A stretch of DNA of 64,000 nucleotides from Limnanthes douglasii subsp. nivea. Its lineage: Eukaryota; Streptophyta; Magnoliopsida; Brassicales; Limnanthaceae. How positions within the stretch are numbered: position 1 is the first letter of the stretch; each line of letters starts with the position of its first letter. A model generated the notes under the pieces. The model was not told the DNA's origin. It was given only the letters and a program-made list of their open reading frames with translations, and did no database searches. Location of the stretch: positions 229,305,770 to 229,369,769 of the forward strand of contig JAUPFV010000005.1 of the NCBI GenBank assembly GCA_036936605.1. The letters are read 5' to 3'. The translations under genes and the position numbers were made by a program. This document shows positions 45,801-58,559 of the stretch, piece by piece.

Positions 45801-48150
45801 GAAGGCTCATATTTCTGAAGAAGATGAATATCACCCAGACTCTAAATTTGAAACAAACATCTTGGCACGTGGGTCATCACTATGTATATTCCAAAGTCCA
45901 ATTTCTCAACGGTTACAGATCATTACTTATGTATCCCGAATGCCATATATTCACATAAACATTATCATACATCTTAAAACACATGTAGTTGGGGTAACAT
46001 AACTATTAATCCGCTAAAATATCAAAACACTTTATTAGTATACGTATCATACCAAAACATGTCAATGTCTACGTGCATAAGATGGCTGCAGCACAACATA
46101 AAATGTTCAAAATTCAAAAAGTATAAGATTTTTTTGGAACTAAATGACAGGGTCGTCGTGGTTCAAATAAGCTCTCAAATGCCACGATTTGGTCCCCAAA
46201 TGACATATTTTTATCTTTGAAATTGTATGTTGTGCACAATATTGGAACGCGTCAATCCATATATTTTGCACATTGTGTCATTCGAAAATACTACACGTTG
46301 CGCAGAGCAACATTGTAATTGTTGGATTGTCGCAATCAATCATTGCGGTGATCCAATATTAAAAAAAAACATTTTTTTTCTCCAAAATAAGATTTGTTTT
46401 TATCTTAAACACAAAAATTAAATATTTAGTTGTGCTTCATCAACTCAACATAAACATACATCCGATCATCAAAATGAAATCCTCAAACATCTTTTCTAAA
46501 TTCATTAAATCTAAACCTAAATCTCTAAAAATACAGCATCAATCCCTGAAATACATATAAACATTCTTTCGCATTAAAAAATGATGAAAATTTAATTATT
46601 AGAAACATAAATTATCAGCGGAACACAAGTTTAATGTCGACATCATCAGTTATTTAAAAAGTTAAATTTATTTTTTGACGAATTAAAATTTGAAAAACAA
46701 ATCTACAAAAAAAATTCAAAAAAAAAGAGAAACGAAGGAGCGCCATTTTTTTTAAAATTTATATATCATAGTACAGTAATAAGTACGGTAAACTAATTTA
46801 TTTTTTATATAAATACTTCAAAATAATTTTTATATAATATTTTATTAATGTTATCGATGAATGTCTATGGGTATAATTCAATAAATTCATGTACGGTGAG
46901 ATCAAAACCCTAGTTTCATAAAACCTGATAACTATAATACCATATAAAAAACTAAATGTGTGTTATAGTCCAACCAAATTAACTTTGGATAAATTTAGTA
47001 AACAAATACCAGTTTGGACTAAACTGACTACAACATGTCACCCATTTTACTAGAGAATTTTCTCTAATAAATAAGAAAATTTAAAATCAATCCGCCCAAT
47101 CCCTTTGAACAGCCGGCCTTCATAAGGGTAAGCCGTTACCAACTATATGAACTTTATCTACATTAATGCAAATATAATTAAGTATTTGATATAAAAAATA
47201 TTAAGTTTGTTTATGTAAATAAAATATAAATCCTATGAAATAAAAATAATAATTAGAAGATTAATTAGTTATAAATTAGGTAACAATAGTTGTCACTGGG
47301 TGAGCTGTTGTTGAATTAGTATACATTAATCAACAATTAGGCACATAGTTTTTCAAAATTACAAGAGGAGATGGATCGGTCACAGATCTAGTTGATTATA
47401 AACTAGAAGTATAAAAGTTTTTGAGATGCTTAGCCAAAATAGAAATATTATAAATACCAACTTTATGTCGTTGTAGGTTTGACCATCGCTTTAGTTTCAG
47501 AAATTACTTCCGGAAAAGATTTGGATTTGGATCAGATCAGTTGAATTATATATAAAGTGAATTCTTTAGTTTCAAAATTAGACACGTATGCATTTATTTA
47601 TTCTCAAAGAGTCGTATTTTTCTAATGTATATACTTAGTTAAAAACATATCAACATCATATGCTTTCGTCAAACTCTAACAGAAAAGTCCGCGATAATCT
47701 TATACGGTGACGAAAATAATAATAACAATTAAGTATATTTTATTGATTAAAAAAAGTTATTTTATAAAAACGTAATTTTATGTAAAATACACGAATAAAC
47801 TATTTTGATAAAAAAAACAAAACACACTAGAAAGTGATATAGCTAAGAGCATAAAAAAAATCCAATCTAATTGAAATATCGATGATAAAAAAAAATTAAA
47901 CTTTTTTTATGATTATAATATTAATTGTTCACTATTCACAAATTATGTTGTAATTTTATTTTTAGTTATATAATTGGGTTTATAACACATGAGGTCCATT
48001 TATATATATAAAATCACTAATGTGCTAGCGTTTACATATGCCATTTGTTTATGACTAAATATTGATCAACAATCATATATAATGATCCGACTAATAACTC
48101 ACTTTTCAAGAGTTTATAGTCTTTGTGAACTAGTTGAAGAATAATTATAT
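42884..48150. other. AT-rich intergenic region, no gene recognised
   Basis: About 5 kb with short chance open frames only (none with a recognisable motif). I saw no LTR pair, terminal inverted repeat or tandem array. It may be old, unrecognisable repeat DNA. Confidence 0.35.
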
Positions 48151-48159
48151 GATGGAAGA

Positions 48160-49330
48160 CGCATGCTCCTAAGGGCTCGAGATATCTGAGCATTTGTTGT
48201 ATTGTCACGAGTTAATTTCAGAAGCGTGAGGTGAATATGAGACTTAAGATAATAGGCCGAGCCCATTGGACCAGAGGATCAGTCATTCACCTGTTCGGGG
48301 GAGCTCAGTAACATACTGTAATTAACGAAAAGCTGTTTGGAAATATTTTTCATGCTCCTGAAATTAAACTCCCTAGTCGGGCCATCCAGGACCAAATAGG
48401 GATGTTAGGTTGTTGTGTTCAGCTTAGGGGTCCGAGCTCCAGTCATTTTCTAAATTTTTTACTCACTTGATTACTCTTGTATCAAGGCTATCAAGGCGTA
48501 CTGTTGGGTTGCTCATGTCAGAACTCATGATTCATGACATAACTACAACCGCCTAGGTATCCTAGACGTCTGACTTTGTGACTACCTACATATTACAATT
48601 GTTAAAAGTTATGAGATGAATGGTCAGGGTTTAGTTTATATAAAAATAACCATGTATTATATTCATATTTTTATTCAAGGGGAGAAACCTATAATGTTTA
48701 GCAACCCCACCACAGCCTCCGTTAAAAACCCTTTTTTGGTAAGTTTTTTTTCACTTGGGTAGGTCGAGCCTACTATACTGCAGTGGTTATTTCAATTGTC
48801 TGAACAAGTCCGAACAATCTGAGTAGCTTTTCAAACTCTGTCACTCTGCTCCCTGAGACTTCTTCCATTGTTCACGTACTACATTCTTGCTTTCGTAGTT
48901 TTATTGGCAGTTATAAAAGTAAGTAAGGATATTTATAAAATAAAATATTTTTATAGTGGTAAGGAGGTAGAATTCCCCCTTGAATCCACGACAAAAGAAT
49001 AAACAATATTAAATATCTCATGGAAGATTATGGTGACAGTAGCTTTCCAGTAGTTGATCGTATGATTGACCCGAATACAAGATCCAACCCGCATGACCCA
49101 TGGGTTTTAGGAAAATAATATAAATACTCCAACTAACAACATTAAATAGATTGGACTTTTTCTAGATACATTAAATACAAGCATACACCTCATTGCTCTC
49201 ACTACTCTCTACAAAAATACCTAATATCAACCAGCTAAAGGATATTCCCTCTTTTACCCCTGAACTAGATTTTTCCATCATCCATATATATAACTTTTCT
49301 CGACTAAGGACTACAAATAGCTTTGTATCC
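48160..49330 (+). repeat. LTR-like segment of an old gypsy-type element
   Basis: Around 49060-49200 the order GACCCGAATAC, CATGACCCATGGG, TATAAATACTCC (TATA), TAGATTGGACTTTTTCTAGA and ATTAAATACAAGCA matches the promoter end of the gypsy leader at 53330-53430 (GACCCGG, GGCCCATGGG, GAATACCCAACC, TAGGTTGGATTTTTTCTAGA, ATTAAATACAAACA). The two are related LTRs. The 5' limit near 48160 is a guess. Confidence 0.55.
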
Positions 49331-52300
49331 TAAACTGGTGAGGTTGTTTGAGTTGTTGGGCCTTTGTCTTATTCATGTGATATCAAACTCTTGGTATAAC
49401 ATTATCACACCTATCATAACTTTCGAACAAGAGGGGGCCCCTCTTTAAAGTTGATGAGTTAGTGTCGGTCAATAGAGTGATCTTTTGCAATGCCTTTCCT
49501 TTCTACTACATGGCCATACTGAACAAGTGTATATCAATAGTCGAACTATCAAATTGGATAATAAATGGAAGGGGTATTTCACTTGAAGGATTGGCGTAAA
49601 TTCAAAAGCGGCTGTCAAGATGAAATTAAGGTACAATGTTTTTAGCCTAAGGAAATGTTACTCATTTTTCCTTGATCTACTTTTGTTTTACCGTTATTTG
49701 CATTTTTAAAGTTTTTTTACTTATTAGTTTTCAGTTTTATGTTATTGGAGCTTAGCCTGACTTATGTTGTAGAGTTTTGGAGTCTTTGCACATTCACCAA
49801 CTCTAAAGAGAAAAAAGTTATTCTCAACCTTAACACGTACACATATGTTTATTCAAAGAAAAAATTTCATAGAATTTTCATAATTGATAACCTATTCAGG
49901 TCTGGATTTTAGTCTATTGGTAATCAAGAGGAGCCAAACCAAGTGAACATTTTTTAGCCCGATTTTTTGCTGTCATGGACCAACCCTTACCAATCTTCTT
50001 GTCCAAACCAAGTACGTGAAATATCCAAATATTACCATTGATAATATTTATTGAAGTGTCCAAAGGTAGAATTTCTAAGGAGAAGAAAGCTGAAACGGGT
50101 GGCAAGAGAAAATAGGATCCGATTGGTATTGACTGGTCTACCAACCAAGAAAATGTTATTCTGAGATCGACCTTATTTTATCAAGGTGGATCAGTTATGA
50201 GGCTTGTGATGGTTTTGAAGATAAGACTCTCGACTCTTGTTGGGATCCCAACAATCTCAAAATCTAGCCATAGGGTATGAATGTGTCACGAAAAAAATAC
50301 CAATTGTTAGGGTCGAACCCTTCTGAATTTAAAACCTTGGACATGTTGTGGCTTAGTATGGAAAAACTACAAAGAGGCCTTCCATAACTTCCATTGAAAG
50401 GGGATTCATTAATGTATGTGTATGGTATGTTAATCTAGGTGTTAAGGTAAAAATCTATGTTTTACTAAGGTAAGGTTAAGAATAGATTGTACCTGTTGTA
50501 ATTAATTTAACTTTCTTATTTTATAGATGATGAGAAATATGTTCAAGGATATTTAAACCATGGATGAGAAGAAAAATGTGGTCCTTCGTGAGTTTTCCAG
50601 TCTCCTGAAGACTCATTTGAAGAAGTCCAATAATATGGCGAGATTGACACTGAGCTTATTAGGGTTAAGATGCAGATGGTTTTTTTAAGAATAAGTGAGA
50701 GAGGAAGAAAGAAGTTCGGGAGAAGGCTACCACTCAACTTAAGATGCCTCACTAAGAGGAGGTAAATCTTTAAGAGAAATAGAAGAAAGAGTTATGCGAT
50801 GGAAAGATAAAGTTGGAGGTGGAGAACACCATTCTCAAGAAAAAATTGAAGAAAAGTGAGAAATCCAAGGGTAAGAAATTCAAAGAAGCTACAGATTTCA
50901 CTATGTGGATGGTCCAAGATCATGTCGCGAAGATTAGGAGTGAAATAGTCCTTAAATTTAACGAGTTGTTTCTTGAGTTCTCCTTAGGAGGCTTCTGAAG
51001 CTATAAGACATACCGACCAGTAAGGGTCGTTGTGGATTCTCAAGAAGACAAAAAGATGAACAAACAAGATGATCAAATGATCAAGAGACTAACATCCTTA
51101 CTCAGAAGATTACTAATCCATTGTATATTATGTTCTTGACAATTAATGTCAATATCTCTAGTTCCAAACTCATGGTCCTGAGTACTTATACTCGTTTTAT
51201 TGATTGGTTTTTTTGAATAAGTATTTCTCGGAAGACCGATGCATGGTTTGTATAATTTTGTATTATATTGTCCATAAGGGTCAGCATGGTTTCTCACTTT
51301 AAATAAAAGTTTTGCGTTCTTTGTATGTTTCCTCTCGGATTCCTCTGGAGCTTATGAATCTCTTATAGGATAGGAATCTCAAACATTTGGATAATTCCAT
51401 CCTTTGTGATATTTTAAATTCATATATTTTTATTGATAAGGTTAGGCTTGCCGAATTGTCCCATTTTTTTAAGACTTGGGAGAACTTGAGAGTGGTGCAC
51501 TATCGACGTCCTTTAATTATGTGTTGGTTGGGAACCTATGTTAAACCTTAATTTATGATGGACTAAAAATATCTAAGAATAAATTTTTGTTGACCTCCCT
51601 TAGGGATTTTCTAATTTTTACCATTTTGTAAATTTTACATATTTTTATGCCTTAATATGGTCTTAGAATGACATATTGTTATGCTTATTTGAGTCTCTCT
51701 CAACTGGATTCAACCAATAAATCCTTACCATAAGGCATACTTTTCATCATTAAAGACATAAATTTATTTAGCAAGTTTACATGTATATCCCGGTTATATA
51801 AGTGTCTCGTTAAAACCTCTATGGGCCACGAGGGTATGAAAGAACATACAATCGGTTAGCTTGAATATTCATAAACTAGAGGGCATAAATTTTAAATATA
51901 AGCTCAAAATTCAATTTGTTTTATCTTATCTGCAAGGCATAAGCTACATTATTTCTATAACATAAAAAATGACGAGGTTAAAAAATGAATGAAAACCATT
52001 TTCATAGATATAATGACGTGCATAAATAAATAAATATGAATTATCATGAACGTCGTCTATACGAATTATATAACTTTAGTTTGAATTATTCTTCACAATG
52101 GCCTTTACTAACACTAAGTTTTTGTTAGACTGTGAGATGCTAATAGCACACATAAGTTTCCTATCAGTATCAAACTCAAGAGTTGTTGTATGACATTCAT
52201 TCTTATTCCACTATTAACAATAATTTACATTTATTTTTAGTTATTAATCTCTTTGATAAATCCATATCTCAACTAATATCTTCAAAACTATTTATGTAGG

Positions 52301-52870
52301 AAAATCAAGGGTAATATAGTTATGATATGTCTGAAAAATGTCTGTATCATTATAAAGAACAATAATTTGGCAATAGTTTGAAGGTTGTCAATAATCCGTG
52401 TGGGCTATTAATAATACCATCAATTTTGAAGCTCCAAATAGTATTCGAAGTGTCACCCAAAACAACAAGAAAATGTATTCTTTTGAGTCATTTTCTGAGC
52501 ACCAAAAACTAAACAAGTGGTTCTTACTACATGTAAAACTTCTGGAATCATAACATCAACAAGCGCCATGGAATTGGAATTTATTCTACGCCCAATGAAG
52601 TAAATGAATGTGAGGTCATTTTGGTATATCATATTGACTTTATTACTCCCACTTATGACTATCGTGCTTCTTTGCATGATTTTCTCATGCTGGATTAAGT
52701 TTATTATAACTTTATGTACTTGGATACCGTGTAAATAAATTATATATTATTCCAAGATAAAGAGATGAATCTTGTCAAATTTTTGATTGAGAATGTAAGA
52801 TAAAAGTCAACTGTTAATATTCGGCATGCACTTGTAATCATACTTAATGCATTAATTTTGAGTATAAGAT
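49331..52870 (+). mobile_element. Very decayed LTR-retrotransposon body
   Basis: Placed between two related LTR-like leaders. The only protein-like feature is a Lys/Glu-rich coiled-coil stretch (50813-50998: ENTILKKKLKKSEKSKGKK, then FTMWMVQDHVAKIRSEI). It recalls the coiled-coil C-termini of gypsy-associated extra ORFs such as the one near 60.5 kb. No gag, RT or integrase signature was recognised, so the assignment rests mostly on context. Confidence 0.35.
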
Positions 52871-53525
52871 TTTGTTAAGATGGAGGAAATGATATAATTC
52901 TCGACTGGTTATCGAGATTCTAGACAAGGAGAACATTCATGATCCTATGGTAATTAAAATTATTAAGTCTAGCCCACTTGTGTATAATAAAGGCCCAAGA
53001 GAGACCATAAAATATGCTTTTAGTTCCTGGTAAAAAAGTGACAAAAATAATCAGACTTATTTGGGAAAATCAAGAGTGCATGTTAGGAAAATAAATAATG
53101 CAAATCATATTATTAAAATTAAAATGATTTATTAAAGAAGTAACAAGCACCACCATTTGATAGGGTCATATATTTTTGGAAGTCCCCTTCTGCCTAATCT
53201 GAAGGGGTAGTTTGGGCATCATCTACATTAGATTTTTTTATGAACAGTAAACCTAAGTGGACTATGACTCAGCTGTGTGCTGAATGACCTGTCTTTGGTT
53301 TTGGACTTTAAAGCCTGACTAGGATCCAAAGTTTGACCCGGACGGCCCATGGGTCACAAAACCAGTATGAATACCCAACCAACTTTGTTTAATAGGTTGG
53401 ATTTTTTCTAGAGATATTAAATACAAACACACAACTCTCTTATCTCTTTACATACTACTTAAAAGTTAATACTAAATTGATAAATTACCCAAAATATCCT
53501 CCGACTATAAATCATCCACACCAAA
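52870..53525 (+). repeat. 5' LTR-like leader of the Tat gypsy element
   Basis: AT-rich, promoter-like. Its 3' part resembles 49060-49200. After ATCCACACCAAATT (about 53513-53526) comes GGAGGCAACAGTGGGAGG, in the position and shape of a gypsy primer site (usual form TTGGCGCCGTCTGTGGGAA), so the LTR probably ends near 53520. The 5' end is not defined. Confidence 0.5.
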
Positions 53526-53593
53526 TTGGAGGCAACAGTGGGAGGCGATGGTGCCTGAATTTCAGAATAAAACCATTAAATAAAGCAGTTCGG

Positions 53594-55230
53594 ATGGATC
53601 CTAATGTAAACGATATTCAACCCCCAGAGATGGAAGGTGTAAGAGAGAATAATGAGCACACTATTGTGTATCATGTTAATCATGATGGTGATAAAAAGCA
53701 GTCAATGCAGGATGAACGTGATCAGTTAAGGGATGAAATAGAGGCTTTAAGAACAAAAACAAGCTGAAAATGAGTAAAAGAGAAGTTTGGAGCATCCATA
53801 CTCCACCCTACTCATAATCCTGGTGAAAATGAGCAGTCCATAAAGACTCATGTCAGCTTTAAGAAAACACATCGGTCCAAATGAGTTGTGAGCATGACAA
53901 TGATTCAGACCTTGAAGAATCATTTTCATCTAGCAGTGATGAAGGCCGTCTAAAGAAGAAATTAAGACTATCCAAGAAACATTCAAGAAAATAGGGTAGA
54001 CATGGCATAATAAAAAAGTTATGAGTGAAAAATAAAGGGTTCAGGCAGTCACCACATTGACCGTTTGCTGATCAATCCATTTTCCTTTCAACCCGAACCA
54101 TGTATTTTTGTTACTCCTAATGAAGACACCATATTTAGTTGTAGCCAAAATTGGAGACAATCGCCCTTGTCTTCGAAAATCCTCTCCTGACATTTTCCCA
54201 AACGATTTAACAATTCCAAAATAGAGAATCATGATGGGAGCAAAGACGCAGATAATTATCTTGAGCAATTCAAAAAAATTATGATGAATTTTGATGATGA
54301 TTACAAGCTACTATGCCGAGCCTTCTCACAAAACTTTAAATGAAGTTCCATTAAGTGTTACAATCGTCTTCCATAGGGGTCTATAAACAATTTTGACATA
54401 TTATGGGTAGCATTCGGGAGGAAATTTGTAGGAAGAAAGGAGATTAAGGGGAATGGTGATACGATTATTCATTGTTCCCAAGAGTCGAATGAATCTTTGA
54501 AGGGGTATATTAGTAGGTTTGTGAACTCGAAGAATGGGCTTGCTGATTATTTCGAATAAGTAGCAATTTCCTCTTTAAGACAAGGGTTGAATCCACGTAA
54601 TTTGGCCGACTCAGTAACCCAGAAGAAAGCAATGATTTTAGGGGGGCTGTTGAGTCAAGTTGGAAAGCAAATTATTGTTGAAGAAACTAGGAACTCTAGA
54701 GTGCCTCGTTAGAACAGATCCACCACTACAGTTCCAGTTCCACAAACAAAAACTCAATCCGGTTACAAATCAAAGGAACCCGAACATGGATCACATCGGC
54801 CCAAGCAAAATCAGTCCAATCAAAACTAACAAGTCAGAAGTAGAAAAGGTCCTTGTCAGCCTGAATGGTTTGCTGAATTGGGAGAGAGTGTAGCAATAAT
54901 TTATGACAATACTAGAAATAATGTGTACTTTAGAAGGCCAGCCCCACTGCAGTCCCATAGAGAGACCCGAAGTACCCGTTTTGCAAATATCATAACAATG
55001 TGGGTCATGACACGCATGATTGTATAACATTAAAGCAACATGTACAAAATCTCATTGAGAGAGGAAAATTAGGCGAGGGGGCGCAACTCGGATAATGCAC
55101 AGTCCAATGCCAATACTCCTCGGATGACTTCTTCAACAGTCCTAGGGACATCCAGACAGGAAGACACCATGGTGATTGTTGAAAGATTTGATGTGGATAC
55201 TGAATATCTTGATCATGACCTAGATCGGAT
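53594..55230 (+). pseudogene. Gypsy Gag remnant
   Basis: It starts MDPNVNDIQPPEMEG, with a coiled-coil-prone QDERDQLRDEIEALRTK at about 53710. The retrotransposon Gag core appears around 54280-54560 in pieces (CRAFSQNFK, YNRLP-GSINNFDILWVAFGRKFVG, SQESNESLKGYISRFVNS). A late part has EWFAELGESVAIIYDN (about 54860) and a remnant of a second zinc or proline-rich tail. Gag would form the particle. Frames change many times (for example near 53765, 54000, 54345). Confidence 0.7.
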
Positions 55231-55439
55231 TTAGGTGGGGTGATAGTGGATAAATCTACGACATTTTTTGATCTGGTGAAATATTTTGAATCATTAACCA
55301 TATTTGGGGGAGACACCATAACATCATCCTCAAGTTGTTCAAGAAAAAGGCATGTCAACAGCTTGACTACTCAGTTGGAAGGGAAAATGTCCACACATTT
55401 GTACCAAAACCCAGTTCCTTTCATAGTCTTTAATGAGGA

Positions 55440-55860
55440 TGACTTAAGAGATATTGCGGGGCCATACAAAGATGTTGTGGTAATAGGGGCATCAGATGGT
55501 GGGAAAGACATATGTTGAATCTTGATTGAAACTGGTACTTTGGCAAACGTTTTATTTCTGAATACTTATAGGCAGATGAAAAATCCTTCTGTTATTCAAC
55601 TTTCGAACATAACTATTATGGGGTTTACTGGAAGTTCGATAAATGTCATTGGTGAGTTTGAAGAGGAAGTACTATTGGGTAGAGGACGTTTTAAGAAAAC
55701 GGTAAAGGTATTATTTGTTATGGTTAACTCCCCAACATCTTACAATGCTATATTTGGAAGATCTTAGCTCTCTAGGATGCATGTTGTGGCCTCTATTGTT
55801 CATCAATGCTTAAAATATATTGTGGGTGCACAGGTGGGTGTTGTCTAAAGCAGTTAGAAA
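55440..55860 (+). pseudogene. Gypsy aspartic protease remnant
   Basis: ILIETGTLANVLFLNTYRQM (about 55519-55578) corresponds to the protease active site, with Glu in place of the catalytic Asp of D-T/S-G. Typical following blocks are TIMGFTGSSINVIGEFEEEVLLG and NSPTSYNAIFGRS (about 55610-55767), then RMHVVASIVHQCLKY. Stops lie at 55516 and 55768. The protease matures Gag-Pol in active elements. Confidence 0.82.
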
Positions 55861-56059
55861 GTGGCTAGAGAATGCTATGTAACAACTCTTGCCTCAAAGT
55901 CATTAGAGGCAGTCAAGGCTAACAAGGAATAACAACTACTGGAGCCTTCCACCGATGAGAATGAAATAGAGGATCCAAGGGAGGCTCATAGTGTCATAAT
56001 ACCCATAGAATAAGTTGAAACCCATTCCCTAGCAGAAGGAAAAAGTATTAAGATCGGCA

Positions 56060-56658
56060 CTAAATTGCTATTCAGTTGAAGCACAAGTTATTATCTTTTT
56101 TATCCACCAATCTACATGTGTTTGCATGGTGCAATGATGATGTAACTAGGGTACCTGCCAAAGTAATCTGCCACAAATTGTCAATCCGATCTGATGTTGT
56201 GTCGGTGGTTCAGAGAAAGAGGACATTTTCCAAAGAAAAAACTGATGTAATAGTACAATAAGTGGATCGGTTAACCAAGATGGGTCATATTAAATAATCT
56301 TAATACCAATTGTGGACAACTGACCTCGTTTTAGTCAAGACAAAGAATGAGAAATGGAGTATGTCTATTGATTTCAATGATCTTAACAGAGTATGTCCTA
56401 AAGATCATTTTCCAGTACCTCGGATAGATCAGTCGGTAGACTCCACATCGGGGAACAAGTTTTTATCCTTCATGGATGCCTTTTAAGGGTAGAATCAGAT
56501 ACAGGTAGATCTAAACGATCAAGATCATACCACCCTTATCATAAACATATATCTTCATTGCTATAAAGTGGTGCCATTTGGGTTAAAAAAATGTTGGAGC
56601 TACTTATCAATGATTGGTAAATAAAACCTTTGCTAGCCAGATTGGAAGAAACATGGAA

Positions 56659-56707
<49 letters not shown>

Positions 56708-56910
56708 TGAATAGCCTCGAGGAGGAAGAACACATATCCGATCTTCAAGAGACTTTTTCTAACTTGGAAGCCATCAACCTGGAGTTAAACCCGGAAAAAT
56801 GCATTTTGGGGGTCTGATCTGGTAAATTCCTAGGATATGTCATAAGTGAAAAAGGGATACAGGCTGGTCCGGATCAGTTAAACGCTCTTTTGGCTATGGA
56901 TCCTCTTTAA
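56060..56910 (+). pseudogene. Gypsy reverse transcriptase remnant, active site replaced by a TA repeat
   Basis: FAWCNDDVTRVPAKVICHKL (about 56112) is the linker to RT. The RT blocks are KNEKWSMSIDFNDLNRVCPKDHFPVPRID (about 56345-56430), SFMDAF (about 56466), QIQVDLNDQDHTT (about 56500) and YKVVPFGLKK (about 56562). The ORF 56614-56817 then reads NMEVY followed by a long (YI)n and MMVNSLEEEEHISDLQETF. The YVDDM catalytic box expected right there has been replaced, in frame, by a (TA)n tract (56660-56702). NPEKCILGV closes the domain. Several stops occur upstream. Confidence 0.85.
56660..56702. repeat. (TA)21 microsatellite at the RT active site
   Basis: A 43-bp uninterrupted TA tract that keeps the reading frame between MEVY and MMVNSLE. 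Confidence 0.95.
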
Positions 56911-56939
56911 AGTACTAAATAAGTCCAGAGACTAACCAG

Positions 56940-57490
56940 GCGGTTGGCTACAGTGGATAGGTTTATTTCAAGATCATCAGACAAGTGTGCTCAATTTTTT
57001 CAAGTTTTGAGGAATGCTAAAGACTTCAATTGGTCTCCGCAATGTGATCAAGCCTTTATTGACATACAAAATATTTGTCTTCACCCAAGATGTTGTTCAA
57101 ACCTATTCAAATGGAGAAACTTTATATGTATTTGGTTGTATCGGATTATGCCGTGAGTGCTATTTTAGTAAGGGAAGTGAATAATTACCCCCGTCTGGTA
57201 TATTATGTAAGCAAAAGTTTGATGGAAGAAGAACAGAGGTATTTAAAGTTAGAAAAAGTATCCTTGGCATTGGTAATAGCAACCAGAAAGATAAGGCCAT
57301 ACATTCAAGCACATTCGATTACAGTTCGAACATATTTCCCCCCTTAAATAATTTTTTACAAAAAGCTGACATATCGGGAATAATGACTAAGTGGTCAACT
57401 GAGCTTGGAGATTATGATATTAATTTTGCACCTCGAACCGCGATCAAGGCTCAAGCTATACCTGATTTCTTGGTAGAATTTCATACTAAA
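56940..57490 (+). pseudogene. Gypsy RNase H (first) remnant
   Basis: FNWSPQCDQAFIDIQNIC (about 57030) leads into LYMYLVVSDYAVSAILVRE (about 57118-57170), VYYVSKSLMEEEQRYLKLEKVSLALVIATRKIRPYIQAHSI (about 57200-57320), and, after a frame change near 57345, WSTELGDYDINFAPR-type sequence (about 57392). These are the standard gypsy RNase H blocks. It degrades RNA in the RNA/DNA hybrid in active elements. Confidence 0.8.
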
Positions 57491-57565
57491 AGGCCTTATG
57501 AGCAAGAGTAGGAAAATGAGGCTAAGAAATAGTGGTTAATCCGAACAGACGATAGGTCTAGTACG

Positions 57566-58300
57566 ATGGGATGTGGGGCTGGAATTTATTTAACTTCTGC
57601 TTATGGTGATACCATGTATCAGGCTGTATGTTTTTCTTTCATGGCATCCAATAACGAATCAGAATATGAAGCGACCATTGCTGGGTTAAGACTATCTCAA
57701 ATATGTGGAGCAAAGAGGGTCCAGTTAGTAAGTGACTCCCAGTTACTTATTAATCAAGCTCAAGGGCTATCTAAAACTAAAGAAGATCAGTTAATAAAGT
57801 ATTTGCAAGTGCTAAGGGAAGTCGCCATTGGTTTGGTTTATTTTGGGCTGAGGGTAGTTTTGTAAAGTGTTTTGGTAAATTTTGGGTGTTTTGTGTTTAG
57901 TATGGGGAGTAGTGAGATAATTAAGCAGCCTACTAGTATTAAATTCTGATCACCCTCATTAATGAGAGTAGTTGGGGTATTTATACCTTAATTATTGACC
58001 CATGGGCTTATCGGGTCGGGTTGTGAAACCGGGTTGAATTTAAAGACCCATTAGTGTTTAAGTAGATTAGCAAATAGTTTAGTTAAAAGTTATATACATT
58101 TGTCATGTTCAGATTTATAGTGGTGTGATATGGTCTGAATTACCCCTGTTCGGATTAATGGGTAGGTTGTGACTGTAATATCCGAACTCATCAACCATAT
58201 GTTTTAAAATCATCCAATATAAGCATGTCTCTAGATCAGAGAATACTATGGCAGATTCCTTAGCAACCATAGCATATTCTAAAGCATACCCATGGATTCT
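57566..58300 (+). pseudogene. Second, archaeal-type RNase H of the Tat lineage, split by a solo LTR
   Basis: GCGAGIYLTSAYGD, then FMASNNESEYEATIAGLRLSQICGAK, VQLVSDSQLLINQAQG and DQLIKYLQVLRE (57566-57828) are the hallmark blocks, including acidic residues in SEYEA and SDSQL. A 365-bp solo LTR then interrupts it. The sequence resumes at 58194 with TICFKIIQYKHVSRSENTMADSLATIA, the usual C-terminal block (Asp in MADSLA). This extra RNase H diagnoses the Tat lineage. Confidence 0.87.
57829..58193 (+). mobile_element. Solo LTR, family S copy 2, inside the gypsy RNase H
   Basis: 365 bp, TGGTTTGG...CCGAACTCATCA. Flanks are GCCAT (57824-57828) and ACCAT (58194-58198), a 5-bp duplication with one mismatch. 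Removing it restores the frame between LREVAI and the KHVSRSEN block. Words GGCTGAGGGTAG, GGTATTTATACC, GACCCATGGGCTTATCGGG and TTAAAGACCCATTAG are shared with copies 1 and 3. Confidence 0.9.
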
Positions 58301-58559
58301 TATGCAATAATGCCCCTCCATAAGTTTAATTCAAGGAAAAAAGGGTGAATCCGAAGAAAGTTTGAATATATCTGGCATACAATCCAAAGATTGGAGGTAT
58401 GAAATACATAAATTTATTTCCATTGGAGTTTTTCCTTCAGTTAAATCCTTAGCTAAAAAGATCAAGTTCAAGGCTTGTGGTTTCTTGGTGTTAAGGGAAA
58501 ATATTTCAACAGGCCTCTCCTACTTTGCTTAGGGTTTGAGGAATCCTAAAGTGTTCTAT

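Noticed and set aside
46140..46421. Short frame with a local palindrome-like stretch (TTGTCGCAATCAATCATTGCGGTGAT)-type words
   Set aside because: The inverted repeat is short and imperfect, there is no partner copy in the window, and the frame has no recognisable motif.
53520..53560. Exact primer binding site for the gypsy element
   Set aside because: The sequence resembles but does not match the usual gypsy primer site, so I describe it only as a likely position.
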